DNA of 64,000 bases from Aquabacterium sp. OR-4 (lineage in GTDB: Bacteria > Pseudomonadota > Gammaproteobacteria > Burkholderiales > Burkholderiaceae_C): assembly GCF_025290835.2 (NCBI RefSeq), contig NZ_JAOCQD020000002.1, positions 992,001 through 1,056,000 on the forward strand. The letters are read 5' to 3'. The notes beneath the pieces were generated by a model. That model ran no database searches, was not told the origin of the DNA, and saw only the letters and a program-made list of their open reading frames with translations. Position 1 is the first letter of the stretch; every line of letters begins with the position of its first letter. The position numbers and the translations under genes were made by a program. Below, piece after piece: positions 44,383 to 54,004 of the stretch.

Positions 44383-45135
44383 TCAGGCGCGGTGTCCGCA
44401 CACCGTGCAGCCCTTTTGCCGCGGCATGCGGATCTCGGTCCACTCCATCGTGCGGGCGTCCAGCATCTGCAGGCGGCCAGCCAGCGAGCTGCCGGTGCCG
44501 ATCAGCAGCTTCAGCGCCTCGGCGGCCTGCATGCTGCCGATGATGCCCACCAGCGGCGCAAACACGCCCATCGTGGCGCAACGCACTTCCTCATAGGTGG
44601 CATCGGCCGGAAACACGCAGTGGTAGCACGGCGCCTGGGCCGTGCGCGTGTCGTACACCGAGATCTGGCCATCGAAGCCGATGGCCGCGCCCGAGACCAG
44701 CGGCTTGCCCGCGGCCACGCAGGCGGCGTTCACGGCATGGCGGGTGGCAAAGTTGTCGCTGCAATCGAGCACCACATCGGCCGCGGCCACGGCCTGGGCC
44801 AGAAAGGCCGCATCGGCGCGCTGCACCACCGGCAGCACCTGCACGTCGGGGTTGATCGCGGCCAGGGTGTCGCGCGCCGACTCGGCCTTGGGCTGGCCCA
44901 CACGCGCCAGGTTGTGCGCGATCTGGCGCTGCAGGTTGGTCACATCCACGGTGTCGTGGTCCACCAGCGTGATGCGGCCCACGCCGGCCGTGCCCAGGTA
45001 CAGCACCACCGGCGAGCCCAGCCCGCCGGCACCGATCACCAGCGCATGGCTGGCGAGCAGGCGTGCCTGACCCTCGATGCCGATCTCGTCAAGCAGGATG
45101 TGGCGCGAGTAGCGCAGCAGTTGGTCGTCATTCAT
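44383..45135 (-). CDS. moeB: HesA/MoeB/ThiF family adenylyltransferase
   Basis: 250 residues. E1-like enzyme that adenylates the C-terminus of a small sulfur-carrier protein (MoaD or ThiS). ATP-site motif GAGGLGS (35-41), DHDTVDVTNLQRQ, DCSDNFATRHAVN, and the zinc cysteines in YHCVFP and GCTVCG near the end. No rhodanese domain is fused. moeB is the likelier name, but thiF cannot be excluded. The nearby molybdenum hydroxylase genes are compatible with a molybdopterin role but are not linked. A TATGCT hexamer (45146-45151, minus strand) lies ten bases before the ATG. Confidence 0.87.
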   Translation of the reverse strand: MNDDQLLRYSRHILLDEIGIEGQARLLASHALVIGAGGLGSPVVLYLGTAGVGRITLVDHDTVDVTNLQRQIAHNLARVGQPKAESARDTLAAINPDVQVLPVVQRADAAFLAQAVAAADVVLDCSDNFATRHAVNAACVAAGKPLVSGAAIGFDGQISVYDTRTAQAPCYHCVFPADATYEEVRCATMGVFAPLVGIIGSMQAAEALKLLIGTGSSLAGRLQMLDARTMEWTEIRMPRQKGCTVCGHRA

Positions 45136-45164
45136 GCTGGCACGAAGCATAGCCCCCGAATGCG

Positions 45165-45187
45165 AAAGGCCCGCCGAAGCGGGCCTT
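45165..45187 (-). terminator. Terminator after ctpA
   Basis: AAGGCCCGC, loop TTCG, GCGGGCCTTT on the minus strand, between the ctpA stop and the moeB start. Stable tetraloop hairpin. Confidence 0.8.
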
Positions 45188-45230
45188 GAACTGGCGGGTG
45201 GCGCCGGTACACCGGCGCCGGGTGCTCCAG

Positions 45231-46709
45231 TTACTGCTTGTCTTCGTCCAGCGCCGCCTTGCGCTCGCTGAGCGTCTTGCTCACCGCCACCGGCTTGCCC
45301 TTGAGCTGGTTGAGGGCCTGCACCAGCGGCCAGTCTTCGGCGCTGCCGAATTCGGGCAGCGGCTTGATCGGCTCCTTGGTCTTGGCGGCCATTTCCTCGA
45401 GCTTCTTGCGCGCCTCTTCACGCGCCTCGTCGCGCGCCTTCTGCTGCGCGGCTTCGGTGGCATCGGCCCCACTTGCGGCGCCGGCGGGCTTGTTCTTCTC
45501 GCCCAGGTGCTTTTCCAGGTCGGCCTCGCGCATGCGCAGCGCGGCGAACACATTGCCCTCGGCGGTTTCGTCGATCCAGAGGTCGGGCACGATGCCCTTG
45601 GCCTGGATGCTGCGGCCGCTGGGCGTGTAGTAGCGCGCGGTGGTGATCTTCAGCGCGGTGTCGGCCGACAGCGGACGCACGGTCTGCACCGAGCCCTTGC
45701 CGAAGGTTTGCGCGCCCATGATGGTGGCGCGCTTGTGATCCTGCAGCGCGCCGGCCACGATCTCGCTGGCCGAGGCCGAACCTTCGTTGACCAGCACCAC
45801 CAGCGGCACATGCTTCAGTGCGGCGGGCAGCTTCTTGAGCGGGTCGGCACTGCCGCGGCGCACGTAGTACTCGGGCGAGGCCTTGAAGGTGGCCCGGCTC
45901 TCGGCGATCTGGCCGTTGGTGCTGACCACCGTGACCTCGCTGGGCAGGAAGGCCGCCGACAGCGCCACCGCACCCTCGAGCAGACCGCCCGGATCGTTGC
46001 GCAGATCCAGCACCAGGCCCTTGAGGTTGGGCTCGCTCTTGTACAGCTCCTCGAGCTTGCGCGCGAAGTCGTCAACCGTGCGGTCCTGGAACTGGCTGAC
46101 GCGGATCCAGGCGTAACCGGGCTCGATGAGCTTGGCGCGCACGCTCTGCACGCGGATTTCTTCGCGCGTGATGGTCACCGGGAAGCTGCGGTTCTCGAGC
46201 TTGCGGAAGATGGTGAGCGTGACCTTGGTGTTGGGCTCGCCGCGCATCTTCTTGACGGCCTGGTCCATGCTGAGGCCCTTGACCGCGCTGTCGTCGATCT
46301 TGGTCACCAGGTCGCCGGGCTTCAGGCCGGCGCGAAAGGCCGGTGAGCCCTCGATCGGCGAGACCACCTTCACCAGGCCGTCTTCCATGCCGATCTCGAT
46401 GCCCACGCCGACAAACTTGCCGGTGGTGCCTTCGCGAAATTCCTTGAAGGTCTTCTTGTCAAAGTAGACCGAGTGCGGGTCGAGCCCAGCCACCATGCCG
46501 CCGATGGCGTCGGAGATGAGCTTCTTCTCGTCCACCGACTCGACATAGTCGCTCTTGATCATGCCGAACACCGCGGCCAGCTGCTGCAGCTCTTCCAGCG
46601 GCAGCGGTGCCAGCGAGCTGCGGGCATTGGCCTGCAGTTGCATCGTGGTGAGCGCGCCAGCCAGGGCGCCCAGCGCCAGCAGGCCTGCCACCTTCAATTT
46701 GCCCGTCAT
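45231..46709 (-). CDS. ctpA: C-terminal processing peptidase, S41
   Basis: Periplasmic serine protease that trims C-termini and controls peptidoglycan hydrolases. 492 residues. Signal anchor at the N-terminus (VAGLLALGALAGAL), PDZ domain around residues 85-165 (IEGSPAFRAGLKPGDLV) and the S41 core. The catalytic dyad is Ser311 in NEGSASASE and Lys338 in FGKGSVQ. A charged Lys/Glu/Ala coiled stretch lies in the last 100 residues. The ATG at 46709 is preferred because a TATACT -10 (46759-46764) would put the RNA start only about ten bases before the alternative ATG at 46745. Confidence 0.92.
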   Translation of the reverse strand: MTGKLKVAGLLALGALAGALTTMQLQANARSSLAPLPLEELQQLAAVFGMIKSDYVESVDEKKLISDAIGGMVAGLDPHSVYFDKKTFKEFREGTTGKFVGVGIEIGMEDGLVKVVSPIEGSPAFRAGLKPGDLVTKIDDSAVKGLSMDQAVKKMRGEPNTKVTLTIFRKLENRSFPVTITREEIRVQSVRAKLIEPGYAWIRVSQFQDRTVDDFARKLEELYKSEPNLKGLVLDLRNDPGGLLEGAVALSAAFLPSEVTVVSTNGQIAESRATFKASPEYYVRRGSADPLKKLPAALKHVPLVVLVNEGSASASEIVAGALQDHKRATIMGAQTFGKGSVQTVRPLSADTALKITTARYYTPSGRSIQAKGIVPDLWIDETAEGNVFAALRMREADLEKHLGEKNKPAGAASGADATEAAQQKARDEAREEARKKLEEMAAKTKEPIKPLPEFGSAEDWPLVQALNQLKGKPVAVSKTLSERKAALDEDKQ

Positions 46710-46758
46710 CGTGTCCGCCTTGGCCCCTTCGGGCCTGCCATTCATGGGGTTCGCGGTC

Positions 46759-46764
46759 AGTATA
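46759..46764 (-). promoter_or_regulatory. Putative -10 of ctpA
   Basis: TATACT on the minus strand, 49 bases before the chosen start. Weak -35. The gap to the HAD gene holds nothing else recognised. Confidence 0.4.
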
Positions 46765-46872
46765 AGACCGCGCTTTTTCCACTGAGTGAAGACTGGCGTG
46801 AAAGTTGCACCGGGAATGCGGTCGATTTCTCGGGTGACCTCCCCAGCGCCTTTGTCCGGAGCTCTTGAAACC

Positions 46873-47562
46873 TCAGCAGCCCAGCCGCGTCACCAGCTCG
46901 GCCAGGCCGGTCACCACATGCTGCGGCGTGCGCTGTGGCGCGGCCGGCGGCGGCAGTTCGGGCCGGCGCACCCAGGCGGCCTGCAGGCCGGCGGCCAGCG
47001 CACCGTCGATGTCGGCATGGCCATCGTCGCCCACATGCAAAGTTTCGTGCGCCGCGCAACCGGCCCGGGCGCAGGCGGCGGCAAAGGCCGCGGGCGCCGG
47101 CTTGCCCACGCCCAGATCCAGCGCGCTGAGGCTGGCGCTGAAGTAGCCGGCGATCGCCGGCATGCGCCGCACATCGGCATTGCCGTTGGACAGCGCCACG
47201 ATCGGATAACGCGCCGCCAGCCGGGCCAGCGCCGGCACCACGTCGTCAAACAGCTCAACCTGCTGGCGCGCGGCCATGAAGGTGTCGAAGGCCGGCACGG
47301 CCAGCGCGGGGTCGTCGCCGGCCGCCAGCAGCGCGCGGCGGATGCTCTCGCGGCGCATGGCGCTGAGGTCGTGCGCCTGGTCGGCCAGGTCGCGGGCCAC
47401 GGCGGCGCGGATCTCGCGCAGCGCGGCCACATCGTGCGCGGCCGCGGTGGCCGGGGCGTGTTCGCGCATCCAGTCGTGCAGTCGCGCCTCGGCGCGGTGA
47501 ATGGCCGGCCACACCGGCCACAGCGTGTCGTCCAGGTCGAGCGTGATCGCGCGCAAGCCCAT
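46873..47562 (-). CDS. HAD-superfamily hydrolase
   Basis: 229 residues. Motif I LDLDDTLWP (nucleophile Asp plus acid Asp), an alpha-helical cap domain (about 25-90), motif II VALSNGNADV, motif III Lys in GVGKPAP, and motif IV HVGDDGHADIDGA. Small-molecule phosphatase, possibly phosphoglycolate- or FMN/nucleotide-directed; the substrate cannot be told. On the same strand as and upstream of ctpA. Confidence 0.9.
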   Translation of the reverse strand: MGLRAITLDLDDTLWPVWPAIHRAEARLHDWMREHAPATAAAHDVAALREIRAAVARDLADQAHDLSAMRRESIRRALLAAGDDPALAVPAFDTFMAARQQVELFDDVVPALARLAARYPIVALSNGNADVRRMPAIAGYFSASLSALDLGVGKPAPAAFAAACARAGCAAHETLHVGDDGHADIDGALAAGLQAAWVRRPELPPPAAPQRTPQHVVTGLAELVTRLGC

Positions 47563-47659
47563 CGGCGGCCCGCCTTTCCAAAGCCAAGGTTCAAGAAGCG
47601 GGTGGCATGCTAGCCCGCAACGGGTTTTCTCCGTGCCCGCAGGGCGTTAAGCTGCCACC

Positions 47660-48607
47660 ATGACCGACCCCAAGTCCGACTCCAAGTCCGATGCCAAGCC
47701 CGATGCCCGGCACCTGGGCGCGCTGACTGCGCGCAACTTTCCCACCGCCGAGCAAGACGCGCAGGCGGCACAGCCGCCCTCGCTGTACGACGGCCCGGAA
47801 AGCGCCTACCGCCTGGCCTTCACCGACACCGAGTTTCTGCTGCGCGACGAGCTGCGCCCGGTTCGCATGCAGCTCGAGCTGCTCAAGCCCGAGCTGATCC
47901 AGCGCGAGCAGGGCATCGAATCGACCATCGTGATCTTCGGCTCGGCGCGCATCCTGCCGCGCGACGAGGCCCAGGCCCGCGTGGAGGCCGCGCGGGGCGC
48001 CGACGATGCCGATGCCCTGCGCCGCGCCGAGGCCGCGCTGGCCATGAGCGCCTACTACGAGGCGGCGCGCGAGTTTGCCGCCATCGTGACCGAGCGCTCG
48101 CGGGCGCACGACACGCCGATCTACGTGGTCACCGGTGGCGGTCCCGGCATCATGGAGGCCGGCAACCGCGGTGCGCACGAGGTGGGCGGCAAGAGCATCG
48201 GCCTGAACATCGTGCTGCCGCACGAGCAGCAGCCCAACCCGTACATCACGCCGGAGCTGTGCTTCCAGTTCCACTACTTCGCGCTGCGCAAGATGCACTT
48301 CGTGATGCGCAGCATCGCGCTGGTGTGCTTTCCGGGCGGCTTTGGCACGCTCGATGAACTGTTCGAGACCATGACGCTGATCCAGACCGGCAAGAGCCGG
48401 CGCCGGCCGATCCTGCTGTTCGGGCGCGCGTTCTGGGAGAAGCTGGTGAACTTCCAGCACCTGGTGGACACCGGCATGATCAGCCCGGGCGACCTGGGGC
48501 TGTTCCACTTTGTCGAGACCGCCGAAGAGGCCTGGGGCGTGCTGGCCGCGCACTACGGCTTCAACGGCGCGGGTGCTCAGCCCGGCTCGCAGCCGGCCAC
48601 AACCTAA
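47660..48607 (+). CDS. LOG-family (TIGR00730) Rossmann protein
   Basis: 315 residues. Central motifs GGGPGIMEAGNRGA and PGGFGTLDELFE are the nucleotide-5'-monophosphate phosphoribohydrolase signature of LOG/YgdH-type enzymes, which release cytokinin-like bases or hydrolyse purine nucleotides. It has about 100 extra N-terminal residues with a charged Asp/Ser/Lys-rich start, as in the longer subgroup. Cytoplasmic. Converges on the M48 peptidase gene over a small hairpin. Confidence 0.88.
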   Translation: MTDPKSDSKSDAKPDARHLGALTARNFPTAEQDAQAAQPPSLYDGPESAYRLAFTDTEFLLRDELRPVRMQLELLKPELIQREQGIESTIVIFGSARILPRDEAQARVEAARGADDADALRRAEAALAMSAYYEAAREFAAIVTERSRAHDTPIYVVTGGGPGIMEAGNRGAHEVGGKSIGLNIVLPHEQQPNPYITPELCFQFHYFALRKMHFVMRSIALVCFPGGFGTLDELFETMTLIQTGKSRRRPILLFGRAFWEKLVNFQHLVDTGMISPGDLGLFHFVETAEEAWGVLAAHYGFNGAGAQPGSQPATT

Positions 48608-48626
48608 CGGCCCGTTGACAGGGCCG
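48608..48626. terminator. Small hairpin between convergent genes
   Basis: CGGCCC, seven-base loop, GGGCCG, in the 21-base gap between the LOG-family and M48 genes. No T-run. Confidence 0.4.
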
Positions 48627-48628
48627 GT

Positions 48629-50518
48629 TCAGCCGCCCGGTTCAGCCACCTGGATCTCGGCCCGCGCACCACCCGGCCAGTGCCGTGCCGCGCTGCGCGC
48701 CAGCACCTCGGGCAAGGCCCGCTCGGTGCTGAAGCTGATGCGGGCCAGCACCAGATCGCCGGCCATCGGGCGCGCTGCCTGCAGCAGGGTCAATGCAGCG
48801 TCGCTCAGGTCGTCGTCGAGCAGACCGGCGGCCTGCAAGGCCGCGGGGTCGACCTGCAGCACCAGCACATGCGCGTCAAATCGCCGGCCATCGCGGCTGG
48901 CCACTGGTGCATGGCCGCTCCAGGCCTGCAGCACGCCGGGCAGCTGGGCGCACAGATCGTCAAGCGCCGACAAGGCATGCGCGGGCAGGCGCGGCGGCGC
49001 CAGGCCGGCCGATTCGATGCAGGCATGCGCCTGCTGCAAGGCCTGGGCGCGGCGCTCGCCGGCGCGGCTGAGCCGGGCGGCCAGGTGCTGCATGGCCGGG
49101 CCGTCGGCCTGCGCCTGGGCCTCGGCCAGTGCCGCGGCGCGTGCCGACCAGGCCAGGGCCGGCTCGGCCTGCACCGCCGCCTCCAGCAGCGCCAGCGCCG
49201 CGGCCACGCGCGCGGCCGGCGCCCCGGGCTGCGCCAGCCAGGCCAGGGCCAGCGCATGGTCGCGCTGCGGGTCGGCGCCGCCCAATGCCGCCAGCGCCTC
49301 CAGCATGGCCAGGGCCGGCCCGGGCTGACCCAGCTGCTGCAGGGCCTCGGCATGGGCCAGGCTGGCAGGCAGCCCCGCCGGCCGCGCCTGGCCATCGAGC
49401 CAGGCGCGCAGCCGGGCCAGCCACAGGTGGCGCGCCAGCGTGCACCAGTGCATCGCGGCCATGGCCCGCTGGGCACAGCCCGCCAGCGCACCCGGCCAGT
49501 CGGCCAGCCAGGCCGCGCCGGCACAGTGGCCCGGCGCCAGGGCCGGCAGCGCCAGGGTCTCGGGCCCGGCCAGGCCCAGCGCGGCGGCCCGCTGCGGCAG
49601 GCTGGGGTGGGTGTCGTTCGCACCGGGGGGCCGGCCCCAGGCGGCGGCGCGCTCACCGGCGTCGGGGGCCCGGGCCAGCAGTGCCGGCAGGTGTTCGTGC
49701 CAGCCCAGCACCATGGCGTCGGCGCGCTGGCTCAGCAGGCCCGGGTAGACGTGGTGCCGCCAGGCCTGCATGCGGCCCTCGGCCACGCGCAGCAGGGCCA
49801 GCGCGGCCACCACGTCGGCCGGAGACACCAGGCGTGCGGCGTCAGCATCGGCCTCGTATTCGCAGCGCCGCGAATGGGCGAAGGCCAGGCGCGAGAACCA
49901 TGGCGCGAAGCGGCGTGCAAACCAGCTCACCAGTCGATCGAAGGCCGAACCATCGCCCGGCGGCGCCTGCTGCAACGCCAGCCAGCCCAGCCGGGCCCGG
50001 TAGACCCACTGGCCCAGGCTGCCGTGGCGGCGCGACAGGTGCCCCAGCTCATGGGCCAGCACGGCACGGGCCTGGGCCTCGTTCAGCACCGCCAGCAGCG
50101 GCACGCCGATCACCAGGCTGTGGCGCACACGGCGCGGCCAGCGCCGCGCCCCGCCGTCCACCACGCCGGCATTGAACTCGCTGCCCAGCAGCACCTGCGC
50201 CACCGGGCGGCAGTCGAGCTGGCGCTGGATCTCGTCAAGCCGGGCAAACAGCCCCGGCGCCTGTGCACGCGTGATCGGCTCGCCGGCCAGCGGCTGCAGC
50301 GGCATCAGCGCCCAGCCCAGCAGCAGCAGCACCGCCACGGCCAGCCAGGCGGCCCAGGGCTGCTGCCACCACAGGGCGCCCAGCAGCAGAAAAAACGCCC
50401 AGGGCGCCAGCGCCAGCGCGCGCCAGGCCAGATCGGCGGCCACGGCCAGCGCGCCCAGCACCCAGGCCGGCGGGCCCGCCGCGGCGGCCGCCGGTGTGTC
50501 GTGACCGGCCTGCGGCAT
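48629..50518 (-). CDS. M48-family membrane metallopeptidase
   Basis: 629 residues. Two hydrophobic helices near the N-terminus (about residues 20-70), then the peptidase domain with HELGH at 156-160 and the downstream Glu in CEYEADADAARL. The rest (about residues 330-620) is an Ala-rich helical, TPR-like region (LAHAEALQQLGQPGPALAMLEALAALGG), unusual in length for HtpX-like proteins. Start chosen at the ATG of MPQAGHD with a strong Shine-Dalgarno (GGGAGG). Related to YcaL/BepA-type proteins by general design; role unknown. Confidence 0.85.
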   Translation of the reverse strand: MPQAGHDTPAAAAAGPPAWVLGALAVAADLAWRALALAPWAFFLLLGALWWQQPWAAWLAVAVLLLLGWALMPLQPLAGEPITRAQAPGLFARLDEIQRQLDCRPVAQVLLGSEFNAGVVDGGARRWPRRVRHSLVIGVPLLAVLNEAQARAVLAHELGHLSRRHGSLGQWVYRARLGWLALQQAPPGDGSAFDRLVSWFARRFAPWFSRLAFAHSRRCEYEADADAARLVSPADVVAALALLRVAEGRMQAWRHHVYPGLLSQRADAMVLGWHEHLPALLARAPDAGERAAAWGRPPGANDTHPSLPQRAAALGLAGPETLALPALAPGHCAGAAWLADWPGALAGCAQRAMAAMHWCTLARHLWLARLRAWLDGQARPAGLPASLAHAEALQQLGQPGPALAMLEALAALGGADPQRDHALALAWLAQPGAPAARVAAALALLEAAVQAEPALAWSARAAALAEAQAQADGPAMQHLAARLSRAGERRAQALQQAHACIESAGLAPPRLPAHALSALDDLCAQLPGVLQAWSGHAPVASRDGRRFDAHVLVLQVDPAALQAAGLLDDDLSDAALTLLQAARPMAGDLVLARISFSTERALPEVLARSAARHWPGGARAEIQVAEPGG

Positions 50519-50612
50519 GTGATCACCCTCCCTTGCTGTGCTGCGGCCCGGATTCGCGCCGGGGCCTGCGGCGATGATAGGCAGCCCAGGCCACGCCACT
50601 ACCATCGCGCCC

Positions 50613-51542
50613 ATGAACACCCCCAACCTGCCGATCAGCCTGATCGGCGCCCCCACCGACATCGGCGCCGGCAGCCGTGGCGCCAGCATGGGCCCCGAGG
50701 CCTTGCGCGTGGCGCAGCTGCAGCCCACGCTCGAAAGCCATGGCCTCGAGGTGGTCGACCGCGGCAACCTCAGCGGCCCCTACAACCCCTGGCAACCGCC
50801 GGTGGACGGCTACCGCCACCTGGCCGAGGTGACGGCCTGGAACCGGGCGGTGCACGACGCCGTGCTGGCCGAGCTGTCGCTGGGGCGGCTGCCCATCCTG
50901 CTGGGTGGCGACCACTGCCTGGGCATCGGTTCGATCAGCGCCGTGGCGCGCCACTGCCGCGAGGCCGGCAAGAAGCTGCGCGTGCTGTGGCTGGACGCCC
51001 ATGCCGACTTCAACACCGACGCGCTGACGCCCAGCGGCAACATCCACGGCATGCCGGTGGCCTGCCTGTGCGGCCACGGCCCGCAGCAGCTGATCGAGAT
51101 CGGCGGCATGGTGCCGGCCATCCAGCCGAAGTGGGTGCGGCAGATCGGCATCCGCTCGGTCGATGCCGGTGAAAAGCGCTTCGTGCACCAGGTGGGTCTG
51201 GAGGTGTTCGACATGCGCTTCATCGACGAACACGGCATGCGCCACGCCATGGCGCTGGCCCTGGCCACACTGGACGCCAATACCCACCTGCATGTGAGCT
51301 TTGACGTCGACTTTCTCGACCCCGGCATCGCCCCGGGCGTGGGCACCACGGTGCGCGGCGGCCCCAGCTACCGCGAGGCCCAGCTGTGCATGGAGATGAT
51401 CGCCGACACCGGCCGCCTGGCCAGCCTGGACGTGATGGAGCTGAACCCGGCCCTCGACCTGCGCAACCAGACCGCCGAGCTGGCGGTCGACCTGATCGAG
51501 AGCCTGTTCGGCAAGAGCACGCTGATGCGTGCTCCGGGCTGA
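50613..51542 (+). CDS. rocF: Arginase
   Basis: 309 residues. Hydrolyses arginine to ornithine and urea at a binuclear manganese site. Metal ligands are in LGGDHCLG, WLDAHADFNT and SFDVDFLDP; GNIHGMPVA and the late glutamate in VMELNPALD are also present. The N-terminus (ISLIGAPTDIGAGSRGASMGPEALR) is typical. Start at the ATG of MNTPNLP. Stands alone, divergent from the M48 gene. The last seven codons are repeated just after the stop. Confidence 0.95.
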   Translation: MNTPNLPISLIGAPTDIGAGSRGASMGPEALRVAQLQPTLESHGLEVVDRGNLSGPYNPWQPPVDGYRHLAEVTAWNRAVHDAVLAELSLGRLPILLGGDHCLGIGSISAVARHCREAGKKLRVLWLDAHADFNTDALTPSGNIHGMPVACLCGHGPQQLIEIGGMVPAIQPKWVRQIGIRSVDAGEKRFVHQVGLEVFDMRFIDEHGMRHAMALALATLDANTHLHVSFDVDFLDPGIAPGVGTTVRGGPSYREAQLCMEMIADTGRLASLDVMELNPALDLRNQTAELAVDLIESLFGKSTLMRAPG

Positions 51543-51571
51543 GTCACACGCTGATGCGCGCCCCGGGTTGA
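51519..51571 (+). repeat. Tandem near-repeat at the arginase 3' end
   Basis: Two 24-base units (51519-51542 and 51548-51571), 21 of 24 identical, offset by 29 bases. Both read TLMRAPG and a TGA stop; the three differences are silent transitions. The second copy lies outside the gene. The rest of the 135-base gap shows nothing more. Confidence 0.7.
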
Positions 51572-51677
51572 TCCCGATCTGGATGGGGCTCTCCACCTTG
51601 GCGCCGGCCACCCGCCGGCACGTAAGCTTGCCAACCATGCGCCACACCACCCCACACCCCGCCGAGGCCCGCCTGCC

Positions 51678-53990
51678 ATGGTGAGCCGCCGCCGCATCCT
51701 GCTGGGCACGCTGGCGGCCAGCGGCGCGCTGGTGGTGGGCTGGGGCGCGCTGCCGCCGCGCCAGCGCCTCACCGGCAGCCAGCCGCTGCCCGCCGCCGCG
51801 GGCGAGCAGGCCTTCAACGGCTGGGTCAAGATCGGCCGCGACGACGCGGTGAGCATCGTGCTGGCGCGCAGCGAGATGGGCCAGGGCGTGAGCACCGCGC
51901 TGGCCATGGTGCTGGCCGACGAGCTGGACGCCGACTGGGCCCAGGTGCGCACCGAGATGGCCCCGGTGGACGCGATCTACAACAACCTGGCCACCGTGGT
52001 CGACGGCCTGCCCTTCCACCCCGACGACCAGGGCAGCCTCAAGCGCCTGGCCGGCTGGCTGACCGCCAAGACCATGCGCGAGGTCGGGCTGATGGTCACC
52101 GGCGGCTCGTCGAGCATCAAGGATCTGTGGCTGCCGATGCGCCAGGCCGGCGCCGCCGCCCGTGCCATGCTGGTGGCCGCCGCCGCCGCGCAGTGGGGCG
52201 TGCCGGCCGACGAGGTGCTGGTGCAGCGCGGCCTGGTGCTGCATGCGCGCTCGAAGCGCCAGCTGCGCTTTGGCGAGCTGGCCGAACGTGCCGCGGCGCT
52301 GCCGCTGCCCAAGGCGCCGGTGCTGAAGACGCCCAGCCAGTTCACGCTGATCGGCCGCACGCCGCCGCGGCGCGACGCCGCCGCCAAGCACGACGGCACG
52401 GCGCGCTTCGGGCTCGATGTCACGCCGGCGGGCCTGCTGTATGCGAGCCTGGTGATGAACCCGCAGCTCGGGGGTGGCCTGGGCGGCTTCGACGCCCGCG
52501 CGGCCCTGGCCCTGCCCGGCGTGAAGACGGTGGTGGCGGTGCCGGCGCTGCGCGGTGCCACCGCCGGTTATGCCGCGGTGGCCGACACGCCCTGGCATGC
52601 CATGCAGGCCGCGGCAGCCGTCCAGCCGCAATGGACCGACGGCCCGGCCGCCACGCTGGACAGCGCCGGCATCCGCCGCCAGCTGGGCGAGGCGCTCACG
52701 GCCGATGCCGGCTTTGCGTACCACACGGTCGGCGATGCCGAGCAGGCCTTGCAGAGCGCCAGCAAGACCCTGCAGGCCGAGTACCACGCGCCGCTGCTGG
52801 CCCATGCCACGCTGGAGCCGCAGAACTGCACCGTGCTGTTCCAGCCCGCGGCGCCTGGCTCGGCCCCGGCCGACCAGGCCATCCAGGCCACCGTCTGGGC
52901 GCCCACCCAGGTGCCGGGCCTGGCGCGTTATGTGGCGGCCCAGGCGCTGGGGCTCGAGAGCGAGCAGGTGGCGGTGCAGGTCACGCTGCTGGGCGGCGGT
53001 TTCGGCCGGCGGCTGGATGTCGACTTCGTGGCCCAGGCCGCGGCCATTGCCCGCGCGCTGCCGGGCGTGCCGGTGCAGACCTTCTGGAGCCGAGCGCAGG
53101 ACAGCACCCATGATTTCTACCGCCCGCCCTGCGTGGCGCGCTACCGCGCCGGGCTCGATGCCCAGGGCCGCGTGACGGCCTGGCAGGCCGCGTCGGCCGG
53201 GCCGTCGATCGTGCACCAGTACCTGCAGCGGGTGTTCGGCCTGGCCGGCGCCGGCCCCGACAAGACCACCTGCGAAGGCGCCTTCGACCAGGCCTATGAG
53301 TGGCCGGCCGCGCGCATCAGCCACCACATCGTGGCGCTGCCGGTGCCGGTGGGTTTCTGGCGCTCGGTGGGGCATTCGCACCAGGCCTTCTTCAAGGAAA
53401 GCTTTCTTGACGAATGCGCCCACGCCGCGGGCCAGGACCCGCTGGCCTATCGCCTGGCCCTGCTGCAGCGGCACCCGCGCCATGCCGCGGTGCTGCGCCG
53501 TGCCGCCGAGCTGGGCCACTGGGGTGCACCGCCGGCCGCCGCTGCCGACGGCGCCAAGACCGCCCGCGGCCTGGCCCTGCACCAGAGCTTTGGCGCCATC
53601 GTGGCCCAGGTGGCCGAGGTCTCGCTCGACCCGGGCGATGCCCAACGCATCCGCGTGCACCGCGTGACGGCGGTGATCGACTGCGGCACCGTGGTGCACC
53701 CGGGCATCGTGCGCCAGCAGATGGAAAGCGCCATCGTCAACGGCCTGGGCGCGGCGCTGTACGGCGAGATCACGCTGCTCAAGGGCCAGGTGCAGCAGGC
53801 CAACTTTGACCAGCAGCCGCTGCTGCGCGGCGCCGACTGCCCGCAGATCCACACCGAGATCATCGCCAGCACCGAGCCGCCCGAAGGCGTGGGCGAGCCC
53901 GGCCTGCCGCCGCTGGCGCCGGCGGTGGCCAATGCCCTGTTCGCACTGACCGGCCAGCGCCTGCGCAGCCTGCCGCTGAAGCTGGCCTGA
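51678..53990 (+). CDS. Molybdenum hydroxylase large subunit (IorB-like)
   Basis: 770 residues, molybdopterin-cytosine-dinucleotide-binding subunit of the xanthine dehydrogenase family. A twin-arginine signal (SRRRILLGTLAASGALVVGWG) indicates Tat export or membrane association. Cofactor motifs are SEMGQGVSTALAMVLADEL, LLGGGFGRRLDVDF and the C-terminal EGVGEPGLPPLAPAVANAL with the catalytic Glu. This matches isoquinoline 1-oxidoreductase-type aldehyde/N-heterocycle dehydrogenases. The iron-sulfur subunit follows 97 bases downstream. No FAD subunit, XdhC chaperone or cytochrome c gene is adjacent. Substrate unknown. Confidence 0.9.
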   Translation: MVSRRRILLGTLAASGALVVGWGALPPRQRLTGSQPLPAAAGEQAFNGWVKIGRDDAVSIVLARSEMGQGVSTALAMVLADELDADWAQVRTEMAPVDAIYNNLATVVDGLPFHPDDQGSLKRLAGWLTAKTMREVGLMVTGGSSSIKDLWLPMRQAGAAARAMLVAAAAAQWGVPADEVLVQRGLVLHARSKRQLRFGELAERAAALPLPKAPVLKTPSQFTLIGRTPPRRDAAAKHDGTARFGLDVTPAGLLYASLVMNPQLGGGLGGFDARAALALPGVKTVVAVPALRGATAGYAAVADTPWHAMQAAAAVQPQWTDGPAATLDSAGIRRQLGEALTADAGFAYHTVGDAEQALQSASKTLQAEYHAPLLAHATLEPQNCTVLFQPAAPGSAPADQAIQATVWAPTQVPGLARYVAAQALGLESEQVAVQVTLLGGGFGRRLDVDFVAQAAAIARALPGVPVQTFWSRAQDSTHDFYRPPCVARYRAGLDAQGRVTAWQAASAGPSIVHQYLQRVFGLAGAGPDKTTCEGAFDQAYEWPAARISHHIVALPVPVGFWRSVGHSHQAFFKESFLDECAHAAGQDPLAYRLALLQRHPRHAAVLRRAAELGHWGAPPAAAADGAKTARGLALHQSFGAIVAQVAEVSLDPGDAQRIRVHRVTAVIDCGTVVHPGIVRQQMESAIVNGLGAALYGEITLLKGQVQQANFDQQPLLRGADCPQIHTEIIASTEPPEGVGEPGLPPLAPAVANALFALTGQRLRSLPLKLA

Positions 53991-54004
53991 TGCCCATGCG
54001 CCGC

